Positions 11,971 through 22,205 of a DNA stretch of 64,000 bases are shown here, one piece after another. Below the pieces are notes generated by a model, which had not been told where the DNA came from, did not search any database, and was given only the letters and a program-made list of their open reading frames with translations. Position 1 is the first letter of the stretch; the number at the start of each line of letters is the position of its first letter. A program made the translations under genes and the position numbers. Source of the DNA: Dryocosmus kuriphilus (lineage: Eukaryota; Arthropoda; Insecta; Hymenoptera; Cynipidae); assembly GCA_038277395.1 (NCBI GenBank), contig CM076192.1, positions 14,803,494 to 14,867,493 of the forward strand, given 5' to 3'.

Positions 11971-12703
11971 CTATGTGTACCTTCGGTTTTTCTTTAGTAG
12001 ACGGTATAAAAGTTCAAATTTTTCAGCGAATCTTTTTATGAAACGCCTATACAAAGACACCATACCCAAAAATCGCCTGAGCTTCTGTATTGTATTATGA
12101 GCAGGGTAGTCAGTTACTGGCTTGACATTCTCCAGGTCTGGATGCATTCCAGATCTATTGACCAAGTAGCCGAGATATCGTACTTCGCTACATCTGAGTT
12201 TGGTCTTTTCGCGATTAACCGTAAGTCCTTCCCCAATGCTGGTATCCAAAACTTTTTCCAACCAAAGCATGTGCTCTTCAAAAGTTTCGCTCACCAAAAT
12301 TATATCGTCTATATAAGCGAAGGCATGAGCTTCAAATTCTGGAGTGATCAGCTTATCTAACAATCTCTGAAAGGTAGCTGGTGATCCAGATAAACCGAAG
12401 GGCATACGATTATAGTGATATAACCCTTTTCCAGCATGCATCCTTTTTGGCTACTTCGTTCAACTTACGGAAGTCGACACAAAGTGGATAGCTTCCATCC
12501 GACTTTTTAGCCATAACCACAGGATTACGCCATTCGCTGTTACACGGACTTATTATTCCCTGATCTACTAATTTCTGAGATGATTCTCTAAAGGTTTCCT
12601 CCACTTTAGGAGATAAGCGCCTAATGTTCTGCTTAATTGGCACATGCTCCTGAATATCTATGTGGTGTTTCATCCACTTAGTTGAGGGAAGTTGTAAGGG
12701 CAT
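11971..12703 (-). pseudogene. Gypsy-type reverse transcriptase with deletion of catalytic motif A
   Basis: Frame 12703-12410 holds the RT fingers (DQGIISPCNSEWRNPVV, SYPLCVDFRKLNE). Frame 12441-11971 holds YNRMPFGLSGSPATFQR, the catalytic YIDDI motif and the connection (LRRFLGMVSLYRRFI). At about 12440 the text passes from NEVAKKDA straight to GKGLYHYNRMPFGL. The usual intervening 35-45 residues, which carry the first catalytic Asp (motif A), are absent, and the frame shifts there. The RT is dead despite an intact YIDD. Confidence 0.9.
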
Positions 12704-12916
12704 TGGGGGAATTTATCGAGTAAGAAGCTCGTGTAACACTCGGATCTCCCTCCCCTCCAACTCCCTCAATCCTGCGCAAGTTTGGAGATTTGGCATTTTA
12801 CCCGTAGGCTTTGCGTTGTTGACAAGGTCATCTAAAGATCATATGGCTAAAGTTTGCAATGACTCTGGGCCGACTTCTTGACCGTCCTACAAACGCCACA
12901 CTCCTTCTCCTACTCT

Positions 12917-13222
12917 TCATATTCGGTGCTTAAATCTAACGTCAAAATCAAACAGCTCCGCGAAGGCCTGACCGAACAGAACTTCGCAATCAAAGGTCTG
13001 AGAAAAACGAACTTCTAAACACTTGCTTATTCCTAAAAATTCTAAGGGTAAAATGGTTTGTCCGGCAGCTTCCTCAATAACGCCGTTTGGATACATTACT
13101 CCTGGCCGTACCTGGTTAGCTAACTTCTTAAGCAGATCACTAAATTTTCCAAAGGCTGGTTTGCCTACATAAGTACAAAAAGAGCCTGGATCAAAAAGTC
13201 CTCTAAGTGTCTGGCCGTCCAC
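12917..13222 (-). pseudogene. Retropepsin-like aspartic protease of the gypsy element
   Basis: The 101-codon frame has GLFDPGSFCTYV near the N-terminus, matching the D-T/S-G active-site loop with Pro in the middle position. About 65 residues later it has the hydrophobic segment LFGQAF that pairs with it in the fold. It lies between gag and RT as expected. Pro in place of Thr/Ser may impair activity. The N- and C-terminal joins to gag and RT are in other frames. Confidence 0.65.
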
Positions 13223-13328
13223 TAGAACAGTAATAAGTAACCGCCTCTCATCAAGTACCGCATTGACTTGATTTCTGTGAATTTGAGGGGCCCTAATAAC
13301 GCGAAGGGGGGGAGACCGGACCCTATGG

Positions 13329-13900
13329 TCACTCGCCCTTATGCGTTTCCCGGTAGGGATCCAGAGCTGCCGCTACAAATCTTTGAATACTGACCGGGTT
13401 TGCCACAAGCATGACAGCAGACCTTGTTAGGTTGCAAATAGTTTCTCCAATTATGATTCTGTTTATTATAATTCCAACAAGCGCCGCTTGCCCCTCTAGA
13501 AATAGTGGCGCTAGCGGAAGTGGACGCGGGGGGAGTTCACGTTGGTGGAGATGTCTTCGTTTTTGGTCCCAACGCTGTAGTCGGGAGATTCGACGTATAG
13601 GCGGCCTGGGTACCATCCGCTGGATAACCGAAGTTGGCTGAAATCGTAGGTGGTGGAAAAAAACCGGGACCAAAATTAAAAGGTGTCCAATAAGGAGCAA
13701 AACCACTAGAAGGGTTAGACATATTACGTTGCGGAACGGTAGGAGGATCTAATCCTGCACACTGATTGGTGGAAATATTCGAGGAGGTGGGAGTGTTTGC
13801 AGGTCGATTCTTGTTGTTATCACGGGGCTTATTGCCATCTTCACTGTCGCGATTCCTGGGCTTCCTTTTGCTGACCTCTGAGTTGTCGTTGGTTCCGTTC
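13329..13900 (-). pseudogene. Gag C-terminal region with degenerate zinc knuckle
   Basis: A basic linker (13900-13723), then a Pro/Phe-rich segment (13722-13537), leads in a third frame to a Cys-rich unit at about 13376-13435 reading CHACGKPGQYSKIC. This is a CCHC knuckle in which the zinc-binding His is replaced by Gln. Nucleocapsid knuckles bind genomic RNA. The frame changes indicate decay. Confidence 0.6.
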
Positions 13901-14392
13901 TTAGGTCATTGGGGTTATCCGAACTAGATTCCGTAGCTGCAAGTCGCTTTGTTTTATTCTTTTCCGCAACTGCTCGTATTCGGAAATTGGGGGAACGTAA
14001 TACTGAAAGATCAGCCGGATATTCAGCAGATAATCTGCAATGGGCTCATCGGGGTCCTGTGTCCTACGACAATCCTTATCCCTAACTCGCGTCAGAAAGT
14101 TGATTCCTCTGTAACAACGTTTAAAAGCCATGACAAATTCTTCCCATGAATTCCACTTATTCTGGTTGAATCGGAACCAATATTGAGCAGGTGGTTTAAG
14201 CAAAAAGTGCATAGCCCTGAAAAGATCCGCGTCTGTCAAGAAACTACCTGTACGGCATTCCTCAACTCTCGTAAGGAATTGTTCCGAGCTGCTATCTCGC
14301 TTACCGCTATAGCTAATGTTCCACTTGGTTATGATATTGTGGATGTTAGTTTTCGAAATCGGATTGGGTTGTCTCGGCAACGCGGTTTCCAT
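13901..14392 (-). pseudogene. Gag capsid region (retrotransposon gag domain)
   Basis: 163 codons. Features typical of Ty3/gypsy capsid are visible: a central aromatic segment (PAQYWFRFNQNKWNSW), EEFVMAFKRCYRG, and a later ADYLLNIRLIFQYY helix region with RTQDPDEPIADY. Gag assembles the intracellular particle that packages the RNA. It precedes the knuckle region and follows the 14972-14616 piece on the same strand. Confidence 0.7.
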
Positions 14393-14615
14393 GTCTGAAG
14401 AAGACGCGTGTAAATTTTCCCGATTCCTCGAATTATCGAAAAACCCTGGGCTAACCGAAAAGGGGTTATGGTTTTGGACATAAGGTTCCAGAAACGGGTT
14501 TGTATTCAGTAAGATCGCAGTGGCATAACTAGCATTTGAATCCGCGTCCCTATGCAGTTGCGAATCATAATTAATATCATTGGGTTCGGCCCTTAAGGCT
14601 TGGCTTAGGCCCTAA

Positions 14616-15060
14616 CTATTCCCAAAATGGCGATGGAATTATCGTAGAGCGACTAACTGGTACATTGGATTGTATAGACTGAAAGTCAACCGAAAACGTG
14701 GTATGACTTGCGACAGGGTGGGTGAAAGTGACTCCCCCCACATTCTGACCTATCACGAATGCGTCATTAGACGCGGCATGGACTTGCATTTCGGCACTTT
14801 CGTATGAAAAAGTGGACTGTGTATTTGGGGGAGCAGAAACTTCATTAGGGGTATCCTCTTCGTCTTCATCCGCAAAAGTCTCGCGCATTTGTCGGCAATG
14901 CTGAAGGAATCGCAACAGGCGCCATCGCATTGCAGAGTCATCACCAGTAACATTTAATTCGTAGTACCTCAAAATATCGCGTATTCCTCTGCATTTCCTA
15001 CTTTTTTTTATATAGAGGAGTTCAGAATCCTTTTGACGGACTGAGTGTGGGACTCGGTCT
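14616..15060 (-). pseudogene. Gag N-terminal region
   Basis: The 118-codon stretch 14972-14616 is open further upstream to about 15060 in the same frame without an obvious start codon. It reads RWRLLRFLQHCRQMRETFADEDEEDTPNE, a charged helical segment of the type seen at the N-terminus of insect gypsy Gag, and then a Ser/Thr-rich linker. Assigned to gag mostly by position. Confidence 0.45.
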
Positions 15061-15163
15061 GAAAAATGTGGCCCCTATCAACTAAACTCACCTCCTCTCA
15101 TGCGCCCACTTACAACCCCGGAACCGCTTTCGCATTACTTCAGGATTGCAAGTCATTGACACT

Positions 15164-15385
15164 CTAAGCCGTGCTTGGGCCTACTCTTGTTTCCTCCTGT
15201 CGCAACAGGCTCTTCAAAACTTCCGCCGTTTCCTTCCAGAGCTTGCAGTTCTCACAGTTTCTCTCCGCCTCCATAAGTTGTACCTGTACACACATAGCAA
15301 GGTATGGCTCAGACCAGTGCTTCTTGCGTGGGTTCCTCCTTCCTTTTTCCAGTGAGGACCGTCTCAGCGTAGAAAGTAACCGCAA
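15164..15385 (-). pseudogene. Possible gag leader piece, 73 codons
   Basis: It reads ERNCENCKLWKETAEVLKSLL, a short helical Cys-containing segment. It lies between the LINE fragment and the gag frame on the same strand. No definite family match by eye. It could be the true N-terminus of Gag or part of a leader. Confidence 0.25.
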
Positions 15386-15407
15386 CCCAGTAGGTCTGGA
15401 AGTGCAG

Positions 15408-17152
15408 CATTAATTGAAAAATGTTTCCTGGCAGTAAATGCAGAACGGGCTGCTTTTTTTCCTCATTTTGTTGAGGTATGCATAGTGCATACCGTGCCCA
15501 GTCAACATCTGCGTGAGATAGTATATTGTTTCTCCATTTTTCCTACTAATCCACAGAGCTATTTCGTCTATCAGCTTGCGTGTCCAACTGCCCTTTGTTT
15601 CACCTGACCATCGCTGTTGCCATTCCAGGAGTATTTTCTGCCTCTCCTCAACCCAGATCCTGCTGAGTACTACTCCTTCCTCTTGCTTCCTTTTATAGAT
15701 GCTCTTCCGCTCAAACGCGAGGAGGTCTATTGTGATCTCCCCGGCTATAACGAGGGTTGCAGCCTCGGATACTGTCCCGTATGAGCTCGTAATACGAAGA
15801 GCGCATCTTTGCTGCATCTTTGCCATCTTCCCGCAGTACGTCTTTTGTTTTAGAGAATCTGCCCACACCTCTACTCCATAAAGTAGGATAGAGTGGACAA
15901 CGCTAGTCAAAATTCTCCTTTTGCAAGATTTTGGACCCCTTATATTGGGCATAAGCCTCGTAAGCGATGTTGCCATCTTGGAGACTTCTCTGCTGCTCTA
16001 TTGATTTGCAGCCAGAAGGTGAGCTTCCTGTCTACCAGTACTCTAACGTACTTGACTGCTTCTTTGATCATAACCGTTGCATCAGCAACTTTGATCTCCA
16101 AGTTGAGATCAAAACGTCTCTGCCTTATTAAAAGCACTAATCCGGTTTTTCTAGCAGCAAGCTCCAGGCCATGGGCATCAAGTCACTCTTTCACCAAGCG
16201 AAGTAGGTATGCAACTTTCCACTGAGCCTCTTCATCAGACCTGGCTCTTATAACCAACCCGATGTCGTCAGCGAAGCCAACCAATCTGACCCATTCTGGC
16301 ATTTCAATCATAAAGGAGCTCCCTGTACCTTAAGTTGTTCCTTATCACTCTGAGCAGGTATGCCGGTACCTTAAACCGCTGCTCAAGAGCATCTAAGATG
16401 TTTACCCATCTCTCCGAGTTAAAGGTGTTCCTCACATAAAGTGTGACCAGAATGCAGGCATCTTTTGATTTGTGGTTCCCACTCCATGACTTTTGGGCCA
16501 CATCTACTACCTCTCCGATCGCCCCAACTGTCGACTGCTTGACACGAAATCCGCATTGGTTTTGCGCTAGTCCGCCTGGGCGGACCCTTATTCTTGTCCA
16601 GCAGAACCAGCCTCTGCAGCTTCCACCTCCTATCAAAGATCGCGGCCAGGAGACATGCATTAAACATGTTCAATAGCATGTACGGGCGTTCCATCGCAAT
16701 GCTCTCAACCACTTCTGCTGGTACTCCGTTAGGCCCTGTAGCTTTACGATTCTTTATGGAAAGAACCGCCGACCAGAGATATTCTATCTTAAAGATCGGT
16801 ATTTCCCCTGATATAGGTAGAGATCCGTCTTGTGTTCCTTCCCCATGATCCGGAAAGAGTGCCATCATGATCGTTTCCACCGACGCCGGGTGACTCGATG
16901 CTGCCGGCGTTTGAGCAATGATTCTACGTGTGACGGTACCATAGCCCATTCCCCATGCATCGTTATCAATGTCCCTGCAGGGGGCCACCCAGCAGCTACG
17001 CTTGCGGGTTTTATGGCTGTCCTCAATTTTTTTGGTTCCAGATATCGTTCCGCAGCGAGTTCGGTGCTCGCTCGTCCTCTTCTACGCTGGGCTCTTCTTC
17101 GAAAGAACAGTGCCTTGCGTCGGAGCTCAGCAATCTCACCTGTCCACCAGTA
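15408..17152 (-). pseudogene. R1-like non-LTR retrotransposon ORF2 fragment, truncated at both ends
   Basis: Reading the minus strand, the fragment starts in the endonuclease-RT linker (YWWTGEIAELRRKA, 17152), passes the DNDAWGMGYG segment and RT fingers (KATGPNGVPAE, about 16725), and then FNACLLAAIFDRRWK. Next come LRYRELLYD and, directly after it, the catalytic FADD motif (about 16265-16280), then HGMHYAYLNKM in the C-terminal part (about 15470-15490). The GVPQGS-containing motif B is missing between LLYD and FADD. It ends inside the C-terminal Cys-rich region (CIYCQETF, 15410) with no 3' UTR or poly(A). A genuine LINE insertion would keep its 3' end, so this is a rearranged fragment, joined at 17152/17153 exactly to the 5' LTR end. 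Confidence 0.8.
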
Positions 17153-17704
17153 GTCAGAAGAACAATACATAGGCATCCGGCCAACGAAACGCGAGAACAG
17201 CAGTACGCCACAACGTGGAGGTTGACCAGAGTTATCTCGGCGAAGCAACAAATACGCAGAAAACAAATAAATAAAACCGGAAGGAAAGAAATACTAAACG
17301 CCTACCTTTACCCCGAAGTCCCAAAATGGCGAATCTCACGGCAGCGAGTATTTTCTCTCCGCCCAGAAAAATTAAACACTCTCAACACTAATTGTAGGTA
17401 TGGCAACCAGCCCAGAACTGGCTTTTTATCGTTTCGCGTCCGGGAGATTCGTCGTCCAGCTCACGGGACTACTAGTCCGTGAGCTGCTGCCCTCCGATGG
17501 TGTATTTCATAATCGCTACTGGCAAGATGGTTGCATTCGTTTATTTTTACACTTTGGGTATTCGTGTCGTGATCGTGTTACGGTGCCAGCTGAGCATGCG
17601 GAATAGTGCACATAAATACACTATTCAAATACAAAATGAGCATAATTGGATTGAAAAAGAATGGACGACCGTGAGCTTCCGGACTACTATTAAAAGAGAG
17701 GATA

Positions 17705-18660
17705 CGAGGCACGTCCAGAAAGTAAGTGTACTCAATTTATGTAGGCTTCAAGAAAAATTTATTAAAACAAAAACATAGTTCGTTACACTTGTACATATGT
17801 AAGTTATTTTTCGACGTAGTCACCATCCCTCTCGATGCAAGTGGTGAGCCGCGGGATCAATTTTTTGATGCCTGCCTCGAAGAAGTCTCCCGCCAGCTCT
17901 TTCGCCCACTTCTCTACCTCCCCCTTCAACTCCTCGTCCGTTGAAAACTTTTTTCGGCCCATGTGCACCTTCAGGGAAGTGAAGAGATGGAAATCTGAAG
18001 GGGCCAGCTCAGGGGAATACGGGGGGTGGTTCAAAACGTTCCATCCAAATGAGTCCAGGAGTTGCTTCGTGTCGTTGGCCGTGTGAGGTTTGGCATTGTC
18101 ATGTAGCAGGCAGACTCCCTTCGTCAGCATGCCCCTCCTTTTATTCTGAATCGCCCTTTTCAATTTTTTCAGCGTCTCACACTATCTTGCCACGTTGATG
18201 TTCTCCCCGTGAGGCAGATATTCAATCAAAATTATGCCTTTATGGTCCCAAAACACGGATGCACAAGTTCGTCAGTCACAATTGAAGGTCTTCCGCTCCT
18301 CTGATCGTTATGTACGGAAGCTCGGCTATTTTTAAATTCTCGACACCACTTGTACATGCTCGTACGATTCATAGCTCCATTACCGTGAACAGTTTTCACA
18401 TCATTATAAATCTCAACTGGAGCTTTTCCCTTCACAACGAGGTAGCGAATGACGGCGCGAATTTCGCACTTGGCGGGAGATACGATCGACATTTTTCGCG
18501 AGAGATGCTACTGCGTCAAGAGTTTTCAACACACTAACCTCGGATTGGTCTCGTTTTGAAGGGGAGGGGTCAGGCTACGCGGCAGTGTTGCCAACATGTC
18601 GAAAAAGTATTCCCTACAGCTATGAGAGTACCAGTACACTTACTTTCTGGACGTGCCTCG
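17705..18660 (-). mobile_element. mariner element, 956 bp, perfect 28-bp ITRs, TA target duplication
   Basis: The ends 17705-17732 and 18633-18660 are perfect 28-bp inverted repeats starting CGAGGCACGTCC. TA lies on both sides (17703-17704, 18661-18662). The empty site is preserved in the other LTR (GAGGATATAATGATATG, about 8461), which proves the boundaries and the duplication. A full mariner is about 1.3 kb, so roughly 300 bases are missing internally. Confidence 0.97.
17804..18492 (-). pseudogene. mariner transposase, internally deleted
   Basis: Frame 18492-18232 is the N-terminal DNA-binding part (VHGNGAMNRTSMYKWCREF, then the linker motif GRPSIVTDELV). The sequence then jumps to VFWDHKG. 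The segment in between, which carries the first catalytic Asp, is lost. Frame 18163-17804 has the second Asp in LLHDNAKPH and the third in YSPELAPSDFHLF with 34 residues between them, the mariner D34D signature. There is also an in-frame TAG near 18185. Ends and remaining residues look well kept, so the copy could still be moved by a transposase supplied in trans. Confidence 0.95.
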
Positions 18661-19029
18661 TATAATGATATGCTCGAGCCTTGGTCTTCGGAGGTTCGGG
18701 TAGGCGATGTAAACATGGCAGTGCTTAAGTATAACCTAAAATGCTTAAAGTAAGTAAACAGAAATTTAATTCCACACAACTTTCATACTTGCATACTCTC
18801 TCTCATACACTTATACTAATTTGAGTTCCTGCTGGCCGCCCCTTTAGTTTTAATTTTCATTAACCAGATCGGTCTGGGGAGCAGATCAGACACAGGTGAT
18901 AACCACCACGTTACAATAACTATTAAGTATATTTCGCATATTATGATCTCTCATAGGATCCCACATAAGACCTTACATAGGATCTTACATCGGATCTCAG
19001 GTGGATTTCATGCGTTTTTTTTTTTTTCA

Positions 19030-19965
19030 ACAGGGATTCCTTTGTAATAAGTCGTTCGATGTCCGAGTCCTTTCTGTCGTTTATTTTCAGTCTTCGTGGA
19101 CTAGGGAATTTCGAGTCACTCCCCTGCCCGCTTTTATAAAAACTTCCATTATTGAATATCATTGGAAATAACATGATATGAATCTATGTACGAATCTAAA
19201 CATATGGATCCACAATATTATTATGAATTCTGGTATCAAGCAAAAATGAAATTAATAACTTGAAGTTTTTTCATGTACACATTTTTTTTAACGCATAACT
19301 TCAAATGAAATTCATGTCATTATATTCAAGAGAGCAAGGGATGGAAAGGGGTGGAGCCCTCTTTATTGCAATATTCGAATCGAATGAAGCGCATGCATTA
19401 TAACAAATTCTATAGTGTCTAGCAAAAATAAAATTTATAAGCCTAAATTTTGCGGTTCTAATTACATATTCAGCCCAGTTATCAAAATAAAATAAGATCT
19501 ATATTAAAGAGAGGAAGGCGTGGAAAGGGGTGGAGCTCTCTTTATTCAAATATCTTGACAAAGAGCATATTTTGGAATACAATCATCGATTGATTCATGC
19601 TTTTCAACTGAAGATTTATGTATTTGAGTGAAGGATATACAAATATACAAAATTGTATGCTCTGCTTCTCTTCAAAATTGAACAGAAAATGATGTTACAT
19701 TGTATAATCGCGTAGAAGTAGATGAGGCTAATGCCATCCACCGAAAATGAAAAAGTCTGATTTTTATAATATCACGAAGCAAGAGATGGATAGAGGGTGA
19801 GCTTCCGAAAAAGATCGAAAATGAAAAATAATGAAACACAGTGTATATGTTCTTTTACCACTTCTAAAAGCGGGCAGGGGAGTGACTCAAAATTTCCTAG
19901 TCCAGGAAGACTGAAACTAAACGACAGAAAGGACTCGTACATCGAACGACTTATTGCACAGGAAG
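19030..19965. repeat. Inverted-repeat element, arms about 105 bp, 935 bp overall
   Basis: The left arm (about 19036-19142) contains AAGTCGTTCGATGTCCGAGT and CACTCCCCTGCCCGC. The right arm (about 19860-19962) contains the reverse complements GCGGGCAGGGGAGTG and CGAACGACTT. Identity is about 90 percent. Between the arms the phrase GGAAAGGGGTGGAG.CCTCTTTATT occurs twice (about 19345 and 19523). No transposase frame is visible, so it is a MITE/foldback-like, non-autonomous element. Target duplications were not identified. Confidence 0.75.
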
Positions 19966-20149
19966 TGCCAAGTATTGCACACTGGCACCTCACAACTAAG
20001 CGAATGCGCAAGATTTGTTTTTTTTTTTTTGTTATGACTTTATACGGAAACGTAATTCTCCCCTCACAAATTTACATTTGGAATATTTTTTGTGGGGATT
20101 ATATATATAATTTTGAATATTAGTTTCCACGCGTGATATTTCTTGTCAT

Positions 20150-20560
20150 AGTAACCCACACAGCATGTTATGTTGCAGAAATCATTCAGCAATATTTCAT
20201 ATTGCAGTAATGTTACCATATCATTTTTGATTCATTACAAGAACATCGCAGGTACATTAAATGTCCTCTATCATTTCAATGTAATCAATGTGCAATGTTT
20301 CTTAAATGTTGCCATAATATTTGGGAAATGATTCAGGAATATTGTTGAAATGTTTCGTATCATTGCAATGTCACCAACGTGCAATTTTTGCGAGATTATG
20401 CAATAATACTTCTAGAGTAACCTAGGAACATTATTGAAATGTTTCGTATCCTTATAATGCAATCAATGTATAATGTTTCTTGAAATTTTGCAATAACATT
20501 TATAAAATAATTTAGGAGTAATATTGAAATGTTTGGTCTTATTGTAATGAAATTGATGTG
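20150..20560. repeat. Degenerate repeat block (ATTGAAATGTTTCGTATC..TTGCAATG)
   Basis: The phrase ATTGAAATGTTTCGTATC recurs with small changes near 20344, 20433 and 20523, spaced about 90 bases apart, with GCAATAAT/GCAATATT words between. Confidence 0.7.
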
Positions 20561-20878
20561 AAATATTTATATTATTTTTATTTTTTTATAAATAAAATAA
20601 AAGGAAAAAATTTAGAAAATTTATTTCAGTGGAATTAATTCCAAAATTATATAATTGCGCTAAATGCGCTTAAAAAAGACTACAAGAATCGAAACACTTC
20701 GAGCCCTCGAAACGTATTAAACCACAAAGGGTTTATATAGAGTATTCAAGTATGTTGGCAGCGCCATGATACGGCGAAATTTTGAAAGAGTAGGTGAGTT
20801 GTTGTACCGTGTTTTGCAATTACCATGTATTTCAGTGCAAATATTTGAGGGGCAGCTCAAAAATCCAGGTCAAGAAGA

Positions 20879-21008
20879 ATGTGTTGTGTAGTAGCTTGCT
20901 CAAATACGGAGCAAGAAAAACCGGAACTACAATTTTATTCTTTTCCGGGACACTGGTGGCAAAATAAAAACGAAGAGAAGTGTGGTTAGCTGTTGTCCGC
21001 AGGAAGCA
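20879..21008 (+). pseudogene. THAP zinc-finger domain, first exon, with splice donor
   Basis: From ATG 20879 the frame reads MCCVVACSN, then ELQFYSFPGHWWQ, the start of a THAP (C2CH) DNA-binding domain. A one-base frameshift near 20982 leads to EVWLAVVRRKQ, the next THAP segment, and the sequence then runs into a strong splice donor (GTAAGTAT at 21009). THAP exons of this kind occur in host genes and in P/Kolobok-type transposases. The frameshift and the repeats around it favour a transposon relic. I did not find the second exon with the remaining Cys-x2-His. Confidence 0.6.
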
Positions 21009-21229
21009 GTAAGTATACTTAATTTATTTTTAAAAAACACTTTAAAACAATAGTATATGCTGTCTGCTGTCGTCGTCGTTTTCGTCGTCGTTGGACTCTG
21101 TTCCCACGATAACCTTCGAAGGACTAATCGGATTGGATTGCGCTTTTGCACGCTTCTTTAAGGCGTAAAAAGAAAGGACGAGTTCGTTAACCAGCGGTTT
21201 CTGACGAGTGGTTATGGCTTTATCCATCA

Positions 21230-21720
21230 AAAACGGGTTTCTCAAAATCAAAAAATCATTTTTCTGGCTAAGCTATGCGAGATACAAAAAAAAAAAGAAC
21301 AGTAAAGAGTAAAATTGTTCATCTCAAAAAAAATACAAATTTTGTTTCAACAATTTTTTTGATAAAATGTACGGTTCTTGTTTTAATCGAGAAAACGTTA
21401 TTAAAAACAAAGAACTGTGATTACTTGCCAAAATATTCAAGATACGAAAAAATGATAATAAACAAAGTTGTTCAACTCGAAAATTTCTAAAAATCTTGTG
21501 CTAACTATTTTTTTATAAAATACACGGTTTTTGTTTTAATCGAGAAAACGTTATTAAAAACCGAAAATTCAAATTTCCCGCCAAACTATGCAAGATACGA
21601 AAAATTGATAATAAACAAAAAAGTTATTCGTGAAATATGTTATGAAATATGAAAACAACTACTTTTCAGCAAAACTATGCAAGATATGAGAAAATATTAA
21701 CAAGCAGAATTGTTCACCTT
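21230..21720. repeat. Imperfect tandem repeats, about 150-bp period
   Basis: GTTTTAATCGAGAAAACGTT occurs at about 21380 and again at about 21533. Related words (TATGCAAGATACGAAAAA, ATAATAAACAAA) recur at 21265, 21435, 21590 and 21676. Confidence 0.7.
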
Positions 21721-22009
21721 CGAAAGTTCTACAAAATGTATGTATAAGACTCATCGTTTTACTTTTAAAAATCGAAATCCTGCATTGTGAAAATTTGGAA
21801 AATCACAAAAAAACTTTACCAATCTACAATGTGTTTAAAAAATTTAATTGTCGAGCGCGAAGCGCGAGTGCCATGATGAGAATGTATTTCTTAAGGTCGA
21901 TAGAGCCTTAAGTAAAATAATTTCTTTTGTAATTTTTAATAAAAAATTCAAATTTAATTGTCTCATTAAAAGTCGATGTTTTTGAAATGTTAAGACTCAC
22001 GTAACGAAT

Positions 22010-22205
22010 ACCGAGCACGATGTGCAAGGACCAAAAACATCCGAGCGCGAACCGCAAGGCTTAAATATATACAAGCACGAAGCGCGACGACCACCAGACC
22101 GCGCGCCATAGGCGTGCTCATACTTCGCGCGAAGCGCGCGAAGAGAATGTGCCCGCGATGCGGGCAGATTTTTTGGATCAGATTTTGATCGACCCGCGAC
22201 GCAAG
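22010..22205. repeat. GC-rich block of CGCGAAGCGCG words
   Basis: Overlapping words such as GAGCGCGAACCGCAAG, CACGAAGCGCGACGA and TTCGCGCGAAGCGCGCGAAG stand out in AT-rich surroundings, followed by CCCGCGATGCGGGC, a perfect hairpin. The same vocabulary appears at 4049-4082 and 21851-21872 in unrelated contexts. Confidence 0.6.

Larger units (their letters stand above)
7981..18917 (-). mobile_element. Ty3/gypsy-type LTR retrotransposon with nested insertions, about 10.9 kb
   Basis: Two direct repeats in the same orientation (7981-8723 and 17153-18917) flank gag-, protease-, RT-, RNase H- and integrase-like sequences that all read on the minus strand. On that strand the order is 5' LTR, R1-like LINE fragment, gag, pol, an extra ORF, a G22 polypurine tract, 3' LTR. 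The LTRs begin TGTAACG and the left copy ends GACA. I could not find a matching target duplication (left flank ..ACATTC, right flank ATAACT..). RT and integrase have lost catalytic segments, so the copy is not autonomous. Confidence 0.8.
17153..18917 (-). repeat. 5' LTR of the gypsy-type element, split by mariner
   Basis: It aligns with 7981-8723 over its whole length once 17705-18660 and one TA are removed. It starts (minus strand) TGTAACGTGGTGG at about 18915 and ends at GTTCTTCTGAC. The final CA is replaced by CT at the join with the LINE fragment. It contains about 70 extra bases near 17401-17470 that are lost in the other LTR. The primer binding site expected directly inside the LTR is not present, because the LINE fragment starts there. 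Confidence 0.85.

Noticed and set aside
17023..17482. Frames across the LTR/LINE junction (for example 16955-17482 on plus)
   Set aside because: They bridge two unrelated sequences or oppose the LINE coding strand.
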